Shown here in pieces: positions 8,358 to 16,399 of a stretch of DNA of 64,000 bases (position 1 is the first letter of the stretch; every line of letters begins with the position of its first letter). Under the pieces are notes generated by a model, which had not been told where the DNA came from, ran no database searches, and was given only the letters and a program-made list of their open reading frames with translations. Made by a program: the position numbers and the translations under genes. Where the stretch lies: contig NZ_LXES01000051.1 in assembly GCF_001654845.1 (NCBI RefSeq), positions 246,069-310,068 of the forward strand, read 5' to 3'. The stretch is from Enterobacter soli ATCC BAA-2102. GTDB lineage: Bacteria; Pseudomonadota; Gammaproteobacteria; Enterobacterales; Enterobacteriaceae.

Positions 8358-9289
8358 TAATCGGTTGGGTTAAATAGTGGGTCGCGTATCCGTGCTTCGG
8401 TTAATTGCTGAGCCTGCATACGCACCACTTCCCAGATGGCCAGCGCCGCACCAGAGATAGAACGATTTTTACGCCTGACCAGCATCAGTTTACGGTCGAT
8501 AGTCGGTGTAAACCGTTTCACTGTCAGATGGCTTCCCTGAGGCAGCGGCAGCGCAAGTGCGGGTAACACGCTAATGCCTATCCCCGCTTCAACCATAGGA
8601 AACAGCGTGGCAGGATGACCGATCTCCTGCACTATCCTTGCATTGACCCCCTGCTCCGCAAGCGCGGCATCAATCAGCGGGCGACTTCCCGAGGCGTAAT
8701 CCTGAAGCACAAGATCCGCCCCTTCCATCGCCTGCCATGTTACCTCCGGCAACGATGCCAGCGGATCGTCGTCACGACATAACAGTAAAAATGGTTCCGA
8801 AAGCACAACTTCGCATTCAAGATCGCTCACGGCACCAGGATCGATAACGATCCCAAAATCCACATCCCCCTGACGAATGCTCTCCAGTACCCACTGCTGT
8901 GGTCTGTCATGCAGGACAAAATCGATATCTGGATAGCGATGATTACTTTCAGCAATGCACTGTGGAATAAGATGCGCAGAGATAGTCTGGCTGGCAGCCA
9001 CTCTCACCGTGCCGGAAAGTTGTTGCCCGAGCCGGCCCACATCCCGCAGCGTGATGTTCAGCTCGTCCAGTAACCTTTCGAGCCGGGAAGCCAGTTGCTG
9101 ACCTGCATCGGTGAGCACCACTTCGCGCGTGGTACGGTCAAGCAGCCGCACCCCGGTCTGCATCTCAAGCTCTTTCACGCTATGGCTGACCGCCGACTGG
9201 CTTAAACCGATTATTTCTCCTGCCCGGCTAAAGCTACGGGCATGTGCCACGGTTACAAAGATACGAAGCTGACGTAGGGAATAATTCAT
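8348..9289 (-). CDS. yfeR: LysR-type regulator YfeR
   Basis: 313 residues. Winged helix-turn-helix near residues 18-37 (FSRAGEIIGLSQSAVSHSVK), then a LysR effector-binding domain. Divergent from yfeH with an 89-base gap, the usual layout for a LysR regulator and its target. In Salmonella YfeR is reported to repress yfeH and to respond to osmolarity. The 3' end overlaps the flxA-like gene by 10 bases in convergent orientation. Confidence 0.9.
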   Translation of the reverse strand: MNYSLRQLRIFVTVAHARSFSRAGEIIGLSQSAVSHSVKELEMQTGVRLLDRTTREVVLTDAGQQLASRLERLLDELNITLRDVGRLGQQLSGTVRVAASQTISAHLIPQCIAESNHRYPDIDFVLHDRPQQWVLESIRQGDVDFGIVIDPGAVSDLECEVVLSEPFLLLCRDDDPLASLPEVTWQAMEGADLVLQDYASGSRPLIDAALAEQGVNARIVQEIGHPATLFPMVEAGIGISVLPALALPLPQGSHLTVKRFTPTIDRKLMLVRRKNRSISGAALAIWEVVRMQAQQLTEARIRDPLFNPTDYQM

Positions 9290-9378
9290 CTTTTTTATTC
9301 ATGAATGGATGCAATAAATCAATTTTATTTCTCAAACAGAAAAAAGCACAATAGCGAAATCTGTTTTCAGGAGTCACT

Positions 9379-10374
9379 ATGAAACTCTTTCGTATCCTTG
9401 ATCCATTTACGCTTACCCTTATCGTTACCGTCTTACTGGCCTCTTTTTTCCCGGCACGCGGCGGCTTCGTCCCTTTCTTTGAAGGATTAACGACCGCAGC
9501 GATCGCCCTGCTGTTCTTCATGCATGGGGCCAAACTCTCCCGCGAAGCCATTATCGCTGGCGGTAGCCACTGGCGGCTCCACCTGTGGGTGATGTGTAGC
9601 ACCTTCATTCTGTTCCCGATCCTTGGCGTGCTATTTGCCTGGTGGGCGCCTGTGAATGTCGACCCGGCGCTGTATACCGGTTTCCTGTATCTGTGCATTC
9701 TGCCCGCGACCGTTCAGTCTGCCATTGCGTTTACCTCGCTCGCTGGCGGCAACGTCGCCGCAGCCGTTTGTTCTGCCTCGGCATCAAGTCTGCTGGGGAT
9801 TTTTGTCTCCCCGCTGCTGGTTGGTCTGCTGATGAATATGCACGGTGCGGAAGGTAACCTGGAACAGGTGGGTAAAATCTGTTTGCAGCTGCTGCTGCCG
9901 TTTGTGCTTGGGCATCTTTCCCGTCCGTGGACTGGCGCATTTGTAGCGAAGCACAAGAAATGGATCTCGAAAACCGACCAGACTTCGATTCTGCTGGTGG
10001 TCTATTCCGCGTTCAGTGAAGCCGTTGTGAACGGTATCTGGCACAAGGTTGGCGTGGGGTCGTTACTGTTTATCGTTGTTGTCAGCATTGTGCTGCTGGC
10101 GATTGTGATTGCCGTCAACACCGTCGTCGCCCGCAAATGCGGCTTCAATAAAGCAGATGAAATCACGATTGTCTTCTGCGGTTCGAAAAAGAGTCTGGCG
10201 AACGGCATCCCGATGGCCAACATCCTGTTTCCGACATCAGTGATTGGGATGATGGTGCTGCCGCTGATGATTTTCCATCAGATCCAGCTTATGGTCTGCG
10301 CGGTACTGGCACGCCGCTACAAGCAACAGGCAGAAAAGCAGGCGCAGGAAGAGACCCGCGCCGCAAAAGCTTAA
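9379..10374 (+). CDS. yfeH: SBF/BASS-family transporter YfeH
   Basis: 331 residues with nine or ten hydrophobic segments; orthologue of E. coli YfeH (332). Belongs to the bile acid:Na+ symporter-like superfamily. Recognisable stretches are LPATVQSAIAFTSLAGGNVA (about residue 109) and FCGSKKSLANGIPM (about 268). An inner-membrane carrier; substrate not established. AGGAGT precedes the ATG. Ends with a 4-base overlap with convergent ypeB. Confidence 0.88.
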   Translation: MKLFRILDPFTLTLIVTVLLASFFPARGGFVPFFEGLTTAAIALLFFMHGAKLSREAIIAGGSHWRLHLWVMCSTFILFPILGVLFAWWAPVNVDPALYTGFLYLCILPATVQSAIAFTSLAGGNVAAAVCSASASSLLGIFVSPLLVGLLMNMHGAEGNLEQVGKICLQLLLPFVLGHLSRPWTGAFVAKHKKWISKTDQTSILLVVYSAFSEAVVNGIWHKVGVGSLLFIVVVSIVLLAIVIAVNTVVARKCGFNKADEITIVFCGSKKSLANGIPMANILFPTSVIGMMVLPLMIFHQIQLMVCAVLARRYKQQAEKQAQEETRAAKA

Positions 10375-10586
10375 GGGCGTTTCAGGGGCTGAACCAATTG
10401 CGTCAGCCCCTCAGTTTTGATCAGTAATGTGATGGACATCAGCTCACCCAGTCGCCCGGCCGGAAATTGATCCTTACGGGCAAACCACAGCAGATACTCT
10501 TCCGGCAAATCAATCAGCCTGCGGCCTTTGTACTTGCCGAACGGCATCTCGGTGTTGGCGATATCAATGAGCTGTTCTTTTTCCAC
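10371..10586 (-). CDS. ypeB: DUF3820 small protein YpeB
   Basis: 71 residues, orthologue of E. coli YpeB. The conserved core is MPFGKYKGRRLIDLPEEYLL. It follows ligA with a single base between stop and start, so it is probably the last gene of a zipA/ligA transcript. The core resembles a small exonuclease-associated domain, but no activity is known and none is inferred. Confidence 0.88.
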   Translation of the reverse strand: MEKEQLIDIANTEMPFGKYKGRRLIDLPEEYLLWFARKDQFPAGRLGELMSITLLIKTEGLTQLVQPLKRP

Positions 10587-10587
10587 A

Positions 10588-12603
10588 TTATTCTCCTAAC
10601 AGGCGCAGCATTTCGGCTTCGTCGATAACCGCAATGCCCAGTTCCTGAGCTTTGGCAAGCTTCGAGCCCGCCGCTTCTCCGGCAATCACCAGGTCGGTTT
10701 TCTTTGACACACTGCCCGCCACTTTCGCCCCCAGCGCCACCAGACGTGCTTTTGCATCATCACGCGACAACTGGCTCAGGCTCCCCGTCAGCACAACAGT
10801 TTTACCGGCGAACGGGCTGTCTATCTCTTCTGCATTCACCACCACCGGCGCAGGCCATTTAATGCCCTCTTCCAGCAACTTACCGATCACCTCACGGTTA
10901 CTCTCTTCGGCAAAAAAGTTAAAGACGTGTGTGGCAACCACAATACCCACATCCGGCACTTTTTGTAGCTCGTCGAGAGTCGCTTTTTCCAGCGCCTCCA
11001 GCGTACCAAAATAGGCCGCCAGCCCTGCCGCTGTCGCCTCGCCCACCTCACGAATGCCCAGTGCATAGAGGAAGCGCGCAAAGGTGGTTTCTTTCGCTTT
11101 TTCCAGCGCATTCACCACGTTTTGCGCCGATTTCGGCCCCATACGGTCAAGGCCGGTCAGCTTACCTGCCGTCAGCTTAAACAGATCCGCTGGCGTGTGG
11201 ACATACTCTTTCTCGACCAGTTGATCGATAATTTTATCGCCCATGCCGTCAACGTCCATCGCCCGACGCGAGACGAAGTGTTTCAGCGCTTCTTTACGCT
11301 GAGCACCGCAAATTAACCCGCCGGTACAACGCGCCACCGCTTCGCCTTCCACACGCTCAACGTCCGATCCACACACCGGACAATGGGTTGGAAATTCAAT
11401 GGCGCGGGTATCGTCAAGACGCTCTGATTCGACGACGTTCACCACCTGCGGGATCACATCTCCCGCACGGCGAATAACCACTTTGTCGCCAATACGCAGA
11501 CCCAGACGCTCAATCTCATCGGCGTTGTGCAGCGTGGCATTACTGACCAGTACGCCGGCAACCTGAACCGGCTCAAGACGCGCCACAGGCGTAATCGCCC
11601 CAGTACGGCCCACCTGGAATTCCACATCGCGGACAAAAGTCATCTGTTCCTGCGCCGGGAACTTAAAGGCTACCGCCCAGCGCGGCGCACGGGCCACAAA
11701 GCCGAGCTGTTCCTGCAATTCAAGCGAGTTGACCTTAATCACCACACCATCGATATCAAAGCCGAGCGTTGGGCGGTCTTCTTCCACCTTGTGATAAAAC
11801 GCCAGCACTGCCTCGGGGGAGTCGCAAAGCTGCACGCGATTGCTCACCGGCAACCCCCACTCCCTGAATTGCAGCAGACGCCCCAGATGGGTATCAGGCA
11901 ATTCACCGCCTTCCAGAATCCCCACGCCATAGCAGAAGAAAGTAAGCGGTCGCTTCGCGGTAATACGGGAGTCCAGCTGGCGCAGAGAGCCTGCGGCTGC
12001 GTTACGCGGGTTTGCAAAGACTTTGCCGCCGGTGCGACGCGCCTCTTCGTTGATCTTTTCAAAACCTGCCTGCGGCAGAAACACCTCGCCACGCACTTCC
12101 AGGCGAGCAGGGATATTCTCGCCGCGCAGCTTTAACGGGATGGCGCGGATGGTGCGAACGTTGGTGGTGATGTCCTCACCGGTTGTACCGTCGCCACGGG
12201 TGGCGGCACGCACCAGCACGCCGTTTTCATAAAGAATACTGACGGCAAGACCATCAAGCTTCAGTTCACAGCACCAGCTCAGGGTATCACTGCTTTTCAG
12301 CCTGTCCTGCACGCGCTTGTTGAACGCCAGGAAACTCTCTTCATCAAAAACGTTATCGAGCGACAACATGGGTACTTCATGGCGTACCTGGCTGAACGCG
12401 CCCAGCGGTTCAGCGCCCACGCGCTGCGTGGGGGAATCTGGCGTAATACGCTCAGGGTGCTGCGCTTCCAGCTCGCGCAGCTCGCGCATCAGGCGATCGT
12501 ACTCCGCATCCGGGATCTCCGGCGCGTCCATAACATGATACAGATATTCATGATGGCGAAGCGTGGTTCGCAGTTGAGTCAGTTGTTGTTCGATTGAGTC
12601 CAT
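10588..12603 (-). CDS. ligA: NAD-dependent DNA ligase
   Basis: 671 residues, full length. It seals nicks between Okazaki fragments and in repair, using NAD+. Visible domains: Ia, the adenylation domain with nucleophile lysine in CELKLDGLAV (about residue 115), OB fold, four-cysteine zinc finger (CPVCGSDVERVEGEAVARC...CGAQ, about 408-432), helix-hairpin-helix repeats, and a C-terminal BRCT domain (FAGKTVVLTGSL, about 597). Essential. Downstream of zipA as in E. coli; a hairpin between the two may reduce read-through. Confidence 0.98.
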   Translation of the reverse strand: MDSIEQQLTQLRTTLRHHEYLYHVMDAPEIPDAEYDRLMRELRELEAQHPERITPDSPTQRVGAEPLGAFSQVRHEVPMLSLDNVFDEESFLAFNKRVQDRLKSSDTLSWCCELKLDGLAVSILYENGVLVRAATRGDGTTGEDITTNVRTIRAIPLKLRGENIPARLEVRGEVFLPQAGFEKINEEARRTGGKVFANPRNAAAGSLRQLDSRITAKRPLTFFCYGVGILEGGELPDTHLGRLLQFREWGLPVSNRVQLCDSPEAVLAFYHKVEEDRPTLGFDIDGVVIKVNSLELQEQLGFVARAPRWAVAFKFPAQEQMTFVRDVEFQVGRTGAITPVARLEPVQVAGVLVSNATLHNADEIERLGLRIGDKVVIRRAGDVIPQVVNVVESERLDDTRAIEFPTHCPVCGSDVERVEGEAVARCTGGLICGAQRKEALKHFVSRRAMDVDGMGDKIIDQLVEKEYVHTPADLFKLTAGKLTGLDRMGPKSAQNVVNALEKAKETTFARFLYALGIREVGEATAAGLAAYFGTLEALEKATLDELQKVPDVGIVVATHVFNFFAEESNREVIGKLLEEGIKWPAPVVVNAEEIDSPFAGKTVVLTGSLSQLSRDDAKARLVALGAKVAGSVSKKTDLVIAGEAAGSKLAKAQELGIAVIDEAEMLRLLGE

Positions 12604-12619
12604 ATCGCACCATCAATGA

Positions 12620-12647
12620 GAAAAAACCCCCGACATGCGGGGGTTGA
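12620..12647 (-). terminator. Terminator downstream of zipA
   Basis: Minus-strand stem AACCCCCG / CGGGGGTT with loop CATGT, then six T. It sits between zipA and ligA, so ligA probably also has its own promoter or depends on partial read-through. Confidence 0.75.
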
Positions 12648-12672
12648 GGAGGAGTTGAAGTTAACGCGGAAA

Positions 12673-13653
12673 TTACGCGTTGGCTTCCTTAACTTCGCGG
12701 ATGCGGTCCTGATACTCGCGCAGTTTCTGCGGCGTCATCATGCGACGCTGGTCGTCGAGCACCACACCGCCTACTTCGTCGGCAATGTGCTGAGCAGACT
12801 GGAGCATCAGCTTAAAGTTTTGCAGTTCGTCACCGTAAGACGGCACCTGCATAAAGATGGTCACGCCAGGCGTTACGAAATCACCGGTCATTTCCGGGTC
12901 AAACGTACCTGGGTTCACCATGTTAGCCAGGCTGAACAGCGCAGGGCCGCTACCATCAGGGCTCAGGTGACGATGGAAAATATTCATATCGCCAAACTTG
13001 AAGCCAGCCTGTTGAATACTGTTAAGCAGTACATCGCCATTCAGATGGCTGCCATGATGAGCGGCCACGTTCATGATAATAACGGCTTCTTTACGCTGCG
13101 GTTTTTCAACCACAGGGGCCTCTTCAACAACAGGTTCAGGCTCAACGTGCGGAGCAGGCGCTGGCGCAGGTTGCGGCGCAGGCTGCACATGAACAGGCTG
13201 CTGCGGTTGCTGTACCGGCTGCTGAGGCTGTTGCACAGGTTGCTGTTGAACTGGCTGCGGGGCAGTAGGCTGCTGATGGGCAGGCTGTTGCGGCTGCGGC
13301 GGCTGGCGTACCGGCTCTTCCACAGGCTGCGGCGCGTGCTGGCGCGGCTGTGCAGAAGCATACGGCGGTTGATACTGGTGCTGCGCGGCGCGAGGTGCTT
13401 CATGCTCCCCATGGCCTGCGCCGGGCGCAGTATTGACCCGATGAACGCGAACTTCACCCACGCCGTCGTCTTCGCTATCGTCGATGTCGTCTTCACCGTC
13501 ATCTTCGTCACGACTGGACTTCATGCGCTTCAGTGGGCGATCGCGAAACATAGAAGAACGTTCTTTACGGCTGGTCCAGAAACCATGTACCAGTAAAGCG
13601 ATTATGGCGATCGCGCCAACAATGATTAATATCAGACGCAAATCCTGCATCAT
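12673..13653 (-). CDS. zipA: Cell division protein ZipA
   Basis: 326 residues from MMQDLRLILI, which matches the conserved E. coli start; the upstream extension to 13704 is not conserved. An N-terminal membrane anchor (about residues 6-27) is followed by a basic/acidic stretch, then a long Pro/Gln-rich linker (about 85-185) with QQPQQPVQQPQQPV-type repeats. The C-terminal ~140 residues are the FtsZ-binding domain, from KRKEAVIIMNVAAHHG. ZipA tethers FtsZ polymers to the inner membrane. Divergent from cysZ. Confidence 0.96.
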   Translation of the reverse strand: MMQDLRLILIIVGAIAIIALLVHGFWTSRKERSSMFRDRPLKRMKSSRDEDDGEDDIDDSEDDGVGEVRVHRVNTAPGAGHGEHEAPRAAQHQYQPPYASAQPRQHAPQPVEEPVRQPPQPQQPAHQQPTAPQPVQQQPVQQPQQPVQQPQQPVHVQPAPQPAPAPAPHVEPEPVVEEAPVVEKPQRKEAVIIMNVAAHHGSHLNGDVLLNSIQQAGFKFGDMNIFHRHLSPDGSGPALFSLANMVNPGTFDPEMTGDFVTPGVTIFMQVPSYGDELQNFKLMLQSAQHIADEVGGVVLDDQRRMMTPQKLREYQDRIREVKEANA

Positions 13654-13883
13654 TATATTCTCTGTTGTTCTAACACCTTGCCACCACGGCAAACATTTAC
13701 TCACTAAGAGTATTTGCCGTTGACGTCAAGTGCAAGTACGTGCAGAGCATTCACAGCATAAAGATGAGTTAAATCGTGCTTTTTGCTGTTTTTTCGAACA
13801 TTTCCGAACTGGTCATTGGTCCGTAACTGGATAATATAGTCGTGCAATTCCACTGGTTGTGAAAAAAGGAGTACAGCCTGGTC

Positions 13884-14645
13884 ATGGTTTCAACATCAAC
13901 ATCCGCCCCTCGCAGCGGCGTTCACTATTTTTCTCAGGGCTGGAAACTCGTTTCTCTGCCGGGCATCCGCCGCTTCGTGATTTTGCCTCTATTAATCAAC
14001 ATCCTTCTGATGGGTGGCGCGTTCTGGTGGCTATTCACGAAACTGGAAAGCTGGGTCCCGGCCATCATGGGCCACGTTCCGGACTGGCTCCAGTGGTTAA
14101 GCTATCTGCTGTGGCCCATTGTCGTTATCTCGGTGCTGCTGGTGTTTGGCTACTTCTTCTCAACAATTGCCAACTGGATAGCCGCGCCTTTTAACGGCCT
14201 GCTGGCAGAACAATTAGAAGCGCGTCTTACCGGTGCCACACCGCCAGATACCGGCGTACTGGGAATAATGAAAGATATTCCGCGCATCATGAAGCGCGAG
14301 TGGCAGAAGCTGGCCTGGTATATGCCGCGCGCAATTGTGCTGCTTATCCTTTATTTTGTGCCTGGCATCGGCCAGACGGTGGCCCCGGTACTGTGGTTCC
14401 TGTTCAGCGCCTGGATGCTGGCAATCCAGTACTGTGATTACCCGTTCGATAACCACAAAGTGCCGTTTAAAGAGATGCGCACTGCCCTGCGCACCCAGAA
14501 AGTTGCCAATATGCAGTTCGGCGCGCTCGCCAGTCTATTTACCATGATCCCCGTTCTCAACCTGTTCATCATGCCGGTGGCCGTCTGCGGGGCAACAGCG
14601 ATGTGGGTAGACTGCTACCGTGCTAAGCACGCGTTATGGAAGTAA
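13884..14645 (+). CDS. cysZ: Sulfate permease CysZ
   Basis: 253 residues, the same length as E. coli CysZ. Integral inner-membrane protein with hydrophobic segments near residues 30-52, 70-95, 150-175 and 205-230. It mediates sulfate uptake for assimilation. The start MVSTSTSAPRSG matches E. coli, although AGGAG lies 12 nt upstream, rather far. It precedes cysK on the same strand with a 163-base gap that probably holds the CysB-dependent cysK promoter. Confidence 0.95.
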   Translation: MVSTSTSAPRSGVHYFSQGWKLVSLPGIRRFVILPLLINILLMGGAFWWLFTKLESWVPAIMGHVPDWLQWLSYLLWPIVVISVLLVFGYFFSTIANWIAAPFNGLLAEQLEARLTGATPPDTGVLGIMKDIPRIMKREWQKLAWYMPRAIVLLILYFVPGIGQTVAPVLWFLFSAWMLAIQYCDYPFDNHKVPFKEMRTALRTQKVANMQFGALASLFTMIPVLNLFIMPVAVCGATAMWVDCYRAKHALWK

Positions 14646-14808
14646 TGCAAAAATGTGTAAACAAGGGGTGGCTTATGCCGCCCCTTATTCCATACTGATC
14701 CCCATTATTTCCTTGCAGCATATAGATATGCGAATTCCTTACTTCCCCATACTTATTCAACAGGTATGCTGGGTCGGTATCCCAATTTCATACAGTTAAG
14801 GACAGGCC
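14646..14808 (+). promoter_or_regulatory. cysK leader/promoter region (probable CysB target)
   Basis: The sequence TTGCAGCATATAGATATGCGA followed by CTTACTTCCCCATA and AATTTCATACAGTTAAGGACAGGCC closely resembles the E. coli cysK upstream region as I recall it, which CysB binds and activates. The exact -10 and CysB half-sites were not resolved. GGACAG is the ribosome binding site. Confidence 0.55.
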
Positions 14809-15780
14809 ATGAGTAAGATTTATGAAGACAACTCGCTGACTATCGGTCATACGCCCCTGGTTCGACTGAACCGTATCGGTAATGGACGCATTCTGGCGAA
14901 GGTCGAATCACGTAACCCAAGCTTCAGCGTAAAATGCCGTATCGGTGCAAACATGATTTGGGATGCTGAAAAACGTGGCGTTCTGAAGCCTGGCGTAGAA
15001 CTGGTTGAGCCAACCAGCGGCAACACCGGTATTGCACTGGCCTACGTTGCAGCCGCGCGCGGCTATAAGCTGACGCTGACCATGCCTGAAACCATGAGTA
15101 TTGAACGTCGCAAGCTGCTGAAAGCCCTGGGTGCAAACCTGGTTTTGACCGAAGGCGCTAAAGGCATGAAAGGTGCCATCCAGAAAGCCGAAGAAATTGT
15201 GGCCAGCGATCCAGCGAAATATCTGCTGCTTCAGCAGTTTAGCAACCCAGCCAACCCTGAAATTCACGAAAAGACCACCGGCCCGGAAATCTGGGAAGAT
15301 ACTGACGGTCAGGTAGATGTGTTTATCTCTGGCGTGGGTACTGGCGGTACGCTGACCGGTGTTAGCCGCTATATTAAAGGCACAAAAGGTAAAAAAGACC
15401 TGATTACCGTTGCCGTAGAGCCAACTGACTCCCCTGTTATTGCCCAGGCGCTGGCAGGCGAAGAGCTCAAACCTGGCCCACATAAAATCCAGGGTATCGG
15501 CGCTGGTTTTATTCCAGGTAACCTGGATCTGAAACTGATCGATAAAGTTGTTGCTATCACCAACGAAGAAGCCATCTCTACCGCCCGTCGTCTGATGGAT
15601 GAAGAAGGTATTCTGGCCGGTATCTCTTCCGGTGCTGCTGTAGCCGCTGCACTCAAACTTCAGGAAGATGAAACCTTTACCAATAAGAATATTGTGATTA
15701 TCCTTCCTTCCTCGGGTGAGCGTTACTTAAGCACTGCACTGTTTGCCGACCTCTTCACTGAGAAAGAGCTGCAACAGTAA
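14809..15780 (+). CDS. cysK: Cysteine synthase A (O-acetylserine sulfhydrylase A)
   Basis: 323 residues. PLP enzyme converting O-acetylserine and sulfide to cysteine. The PLP lysine is K42 in SFSVKCRIG; the substrate loop TSGNTG is at about residues 69-74 and the phosphate-binding GTGGT loop near 177-181. It ends in the flexible tail ELQQ. Cytosolic dimer that forms the cysteine synthase complex with CysE. Followed by a strong terminator. Confidence 0.98.
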   Translation: MSKIYEDNSLTIGHTPLVRLNRIGNGRILAKVESRNPSFSVKCRIGANMIWDAEKRGVLKPGVELVEPTSGNTGIALAYVAAARGYKLTLTMPETMSIERRKLLKALGANLVLTEGAKGMKGAIQKAEEIVASDPAKYLLLQQFSNPANPEIHEKTTGPEIWEDTDGQVDVFISGVGTGGTLTGVSRYIKGTKGKKDLITVAVEPTDSPVIAQALAGEELKPGPHKIQGIGAGFIPGNLDLKLIDKVVAITNEEAISTARRLMDEEGILAGISSGAAVAAALKLQEDETFTNKNIVIILPSSGERYLSTALFADLFTEKELQQ

Positions 15781-15802
15781 TGCCAGCATGTTAAAAACGC
15801 GT

Positions 15803-15832
15803 AAAAAAGCACCTTTCTGGGTGCTTTTTTGT
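15803..15832 (+). terminator. cysK terminator
   Basis: Stem AAAGCACC / GGTGCTTT with loop TTTCT, flanked by an A-run and a T-run. Confidence 0.85.
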
Positions 15833-16097
15833 GGCCTGCTTCAAACTTTTACCCCTCCTGGCATTGATTCACCTCGTTGGGTCTGGTATTTAAACCAGCA
15901 ATTATTTTGATGCGTGAAATTAATCAGTGAACGAAATAGCCTTGCTGAATCGATTTTATGATTTGGTTCAAGTCTTGCTTTCACTGCATAATGTTTAATG
16001 ACGATCGAAACGTCAGCGCTAACAATACAGGCTAAAGTTCAGTCGCCAGGCTAGACTTTAGTTCCACAACACTAAACCTATAAGTTGGGGAAATACA
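15833..16097 (+). promoter_or_regulatory. Promoter and leader region of ptsHI-crr
   Basis: A gene-free stretch upstream of ptsH. It holds a CRP-like site (CGTGA-N6-TCAGT, 15913-15928), a full match to the Cra consensus at 15944-15957, a likely promoter with TTGGTT (15963-15968) and CATAAT (15987-15992) 18 nt apart, and a leader stem CTAAAGT / ACTTTAG (16032-16038 and 16055-16061). This agrees with control of E. coli ptsHI-crr by CRP-cAMP and Cra. Confidence 0.65.
15944..15957 (+). promoter_or_regulatory. Cra (FruR) binding site upstream of ptsH
   Basis: GCTGAATCGATTTT fits every position of the Cra consensus RSTGAAWCSNTHHW as I recall it. It lies just upstream of the likely ptsH promoter. 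Confidence 0.7.
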
Positions 16098-16355
16098 ATG
16101 TTCCAGCAAGAAGTTACCATTACCGCTCCGAACGGTCTGCACACCCGCCCTGCTGCTCAGTTTGTTAAAGAAGCGAAAGGCTTCACTTCTGAAATCACTG
16201 TGACTTCCAACGGCAAAAGCGCTAGCGCAAAAAGCCTGTTCAAACTGCAAACTCTGGGCCTGACTCAAGGCACCGTAGTCACCATCTCTGCGGAAGGTGA
16301 AGACGAGCAGAAAGCAGTTGAGCATCTGGTAAAACTGATGGCTGAGCTCGAGTAA
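16098..16355 (+). CDS. ptsH: Phosphocarrier protein HPr
   Basis: 85 residues. Central phosphocarrier of the sugar phosphotransferase system. The active-site histidine is H15 in [10 protein letters not shown], and S46 lies in the conserved [11 protein letters not shown] region. It takes phosphate from Enzyme I and passes it to sugar-specific EIIA proteins, including Crr. GGGGAAA precedes the start. First gene of ptsH-ptsI-crr. Confidence 0.98.
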
Positions 16356-16399
16356 GTTTCCGGGTTCTTTTAAATATCAGTCACAAGTAAGGTAGGGTT

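Noticed and set aside
12616..13596. 326-residue Arg/Leu-rich reading frame antisense to zipA
   Set aside because: The LLRLLHRLLL pattern is the complement of the Pro/Gln-rich linker codons of zipA.
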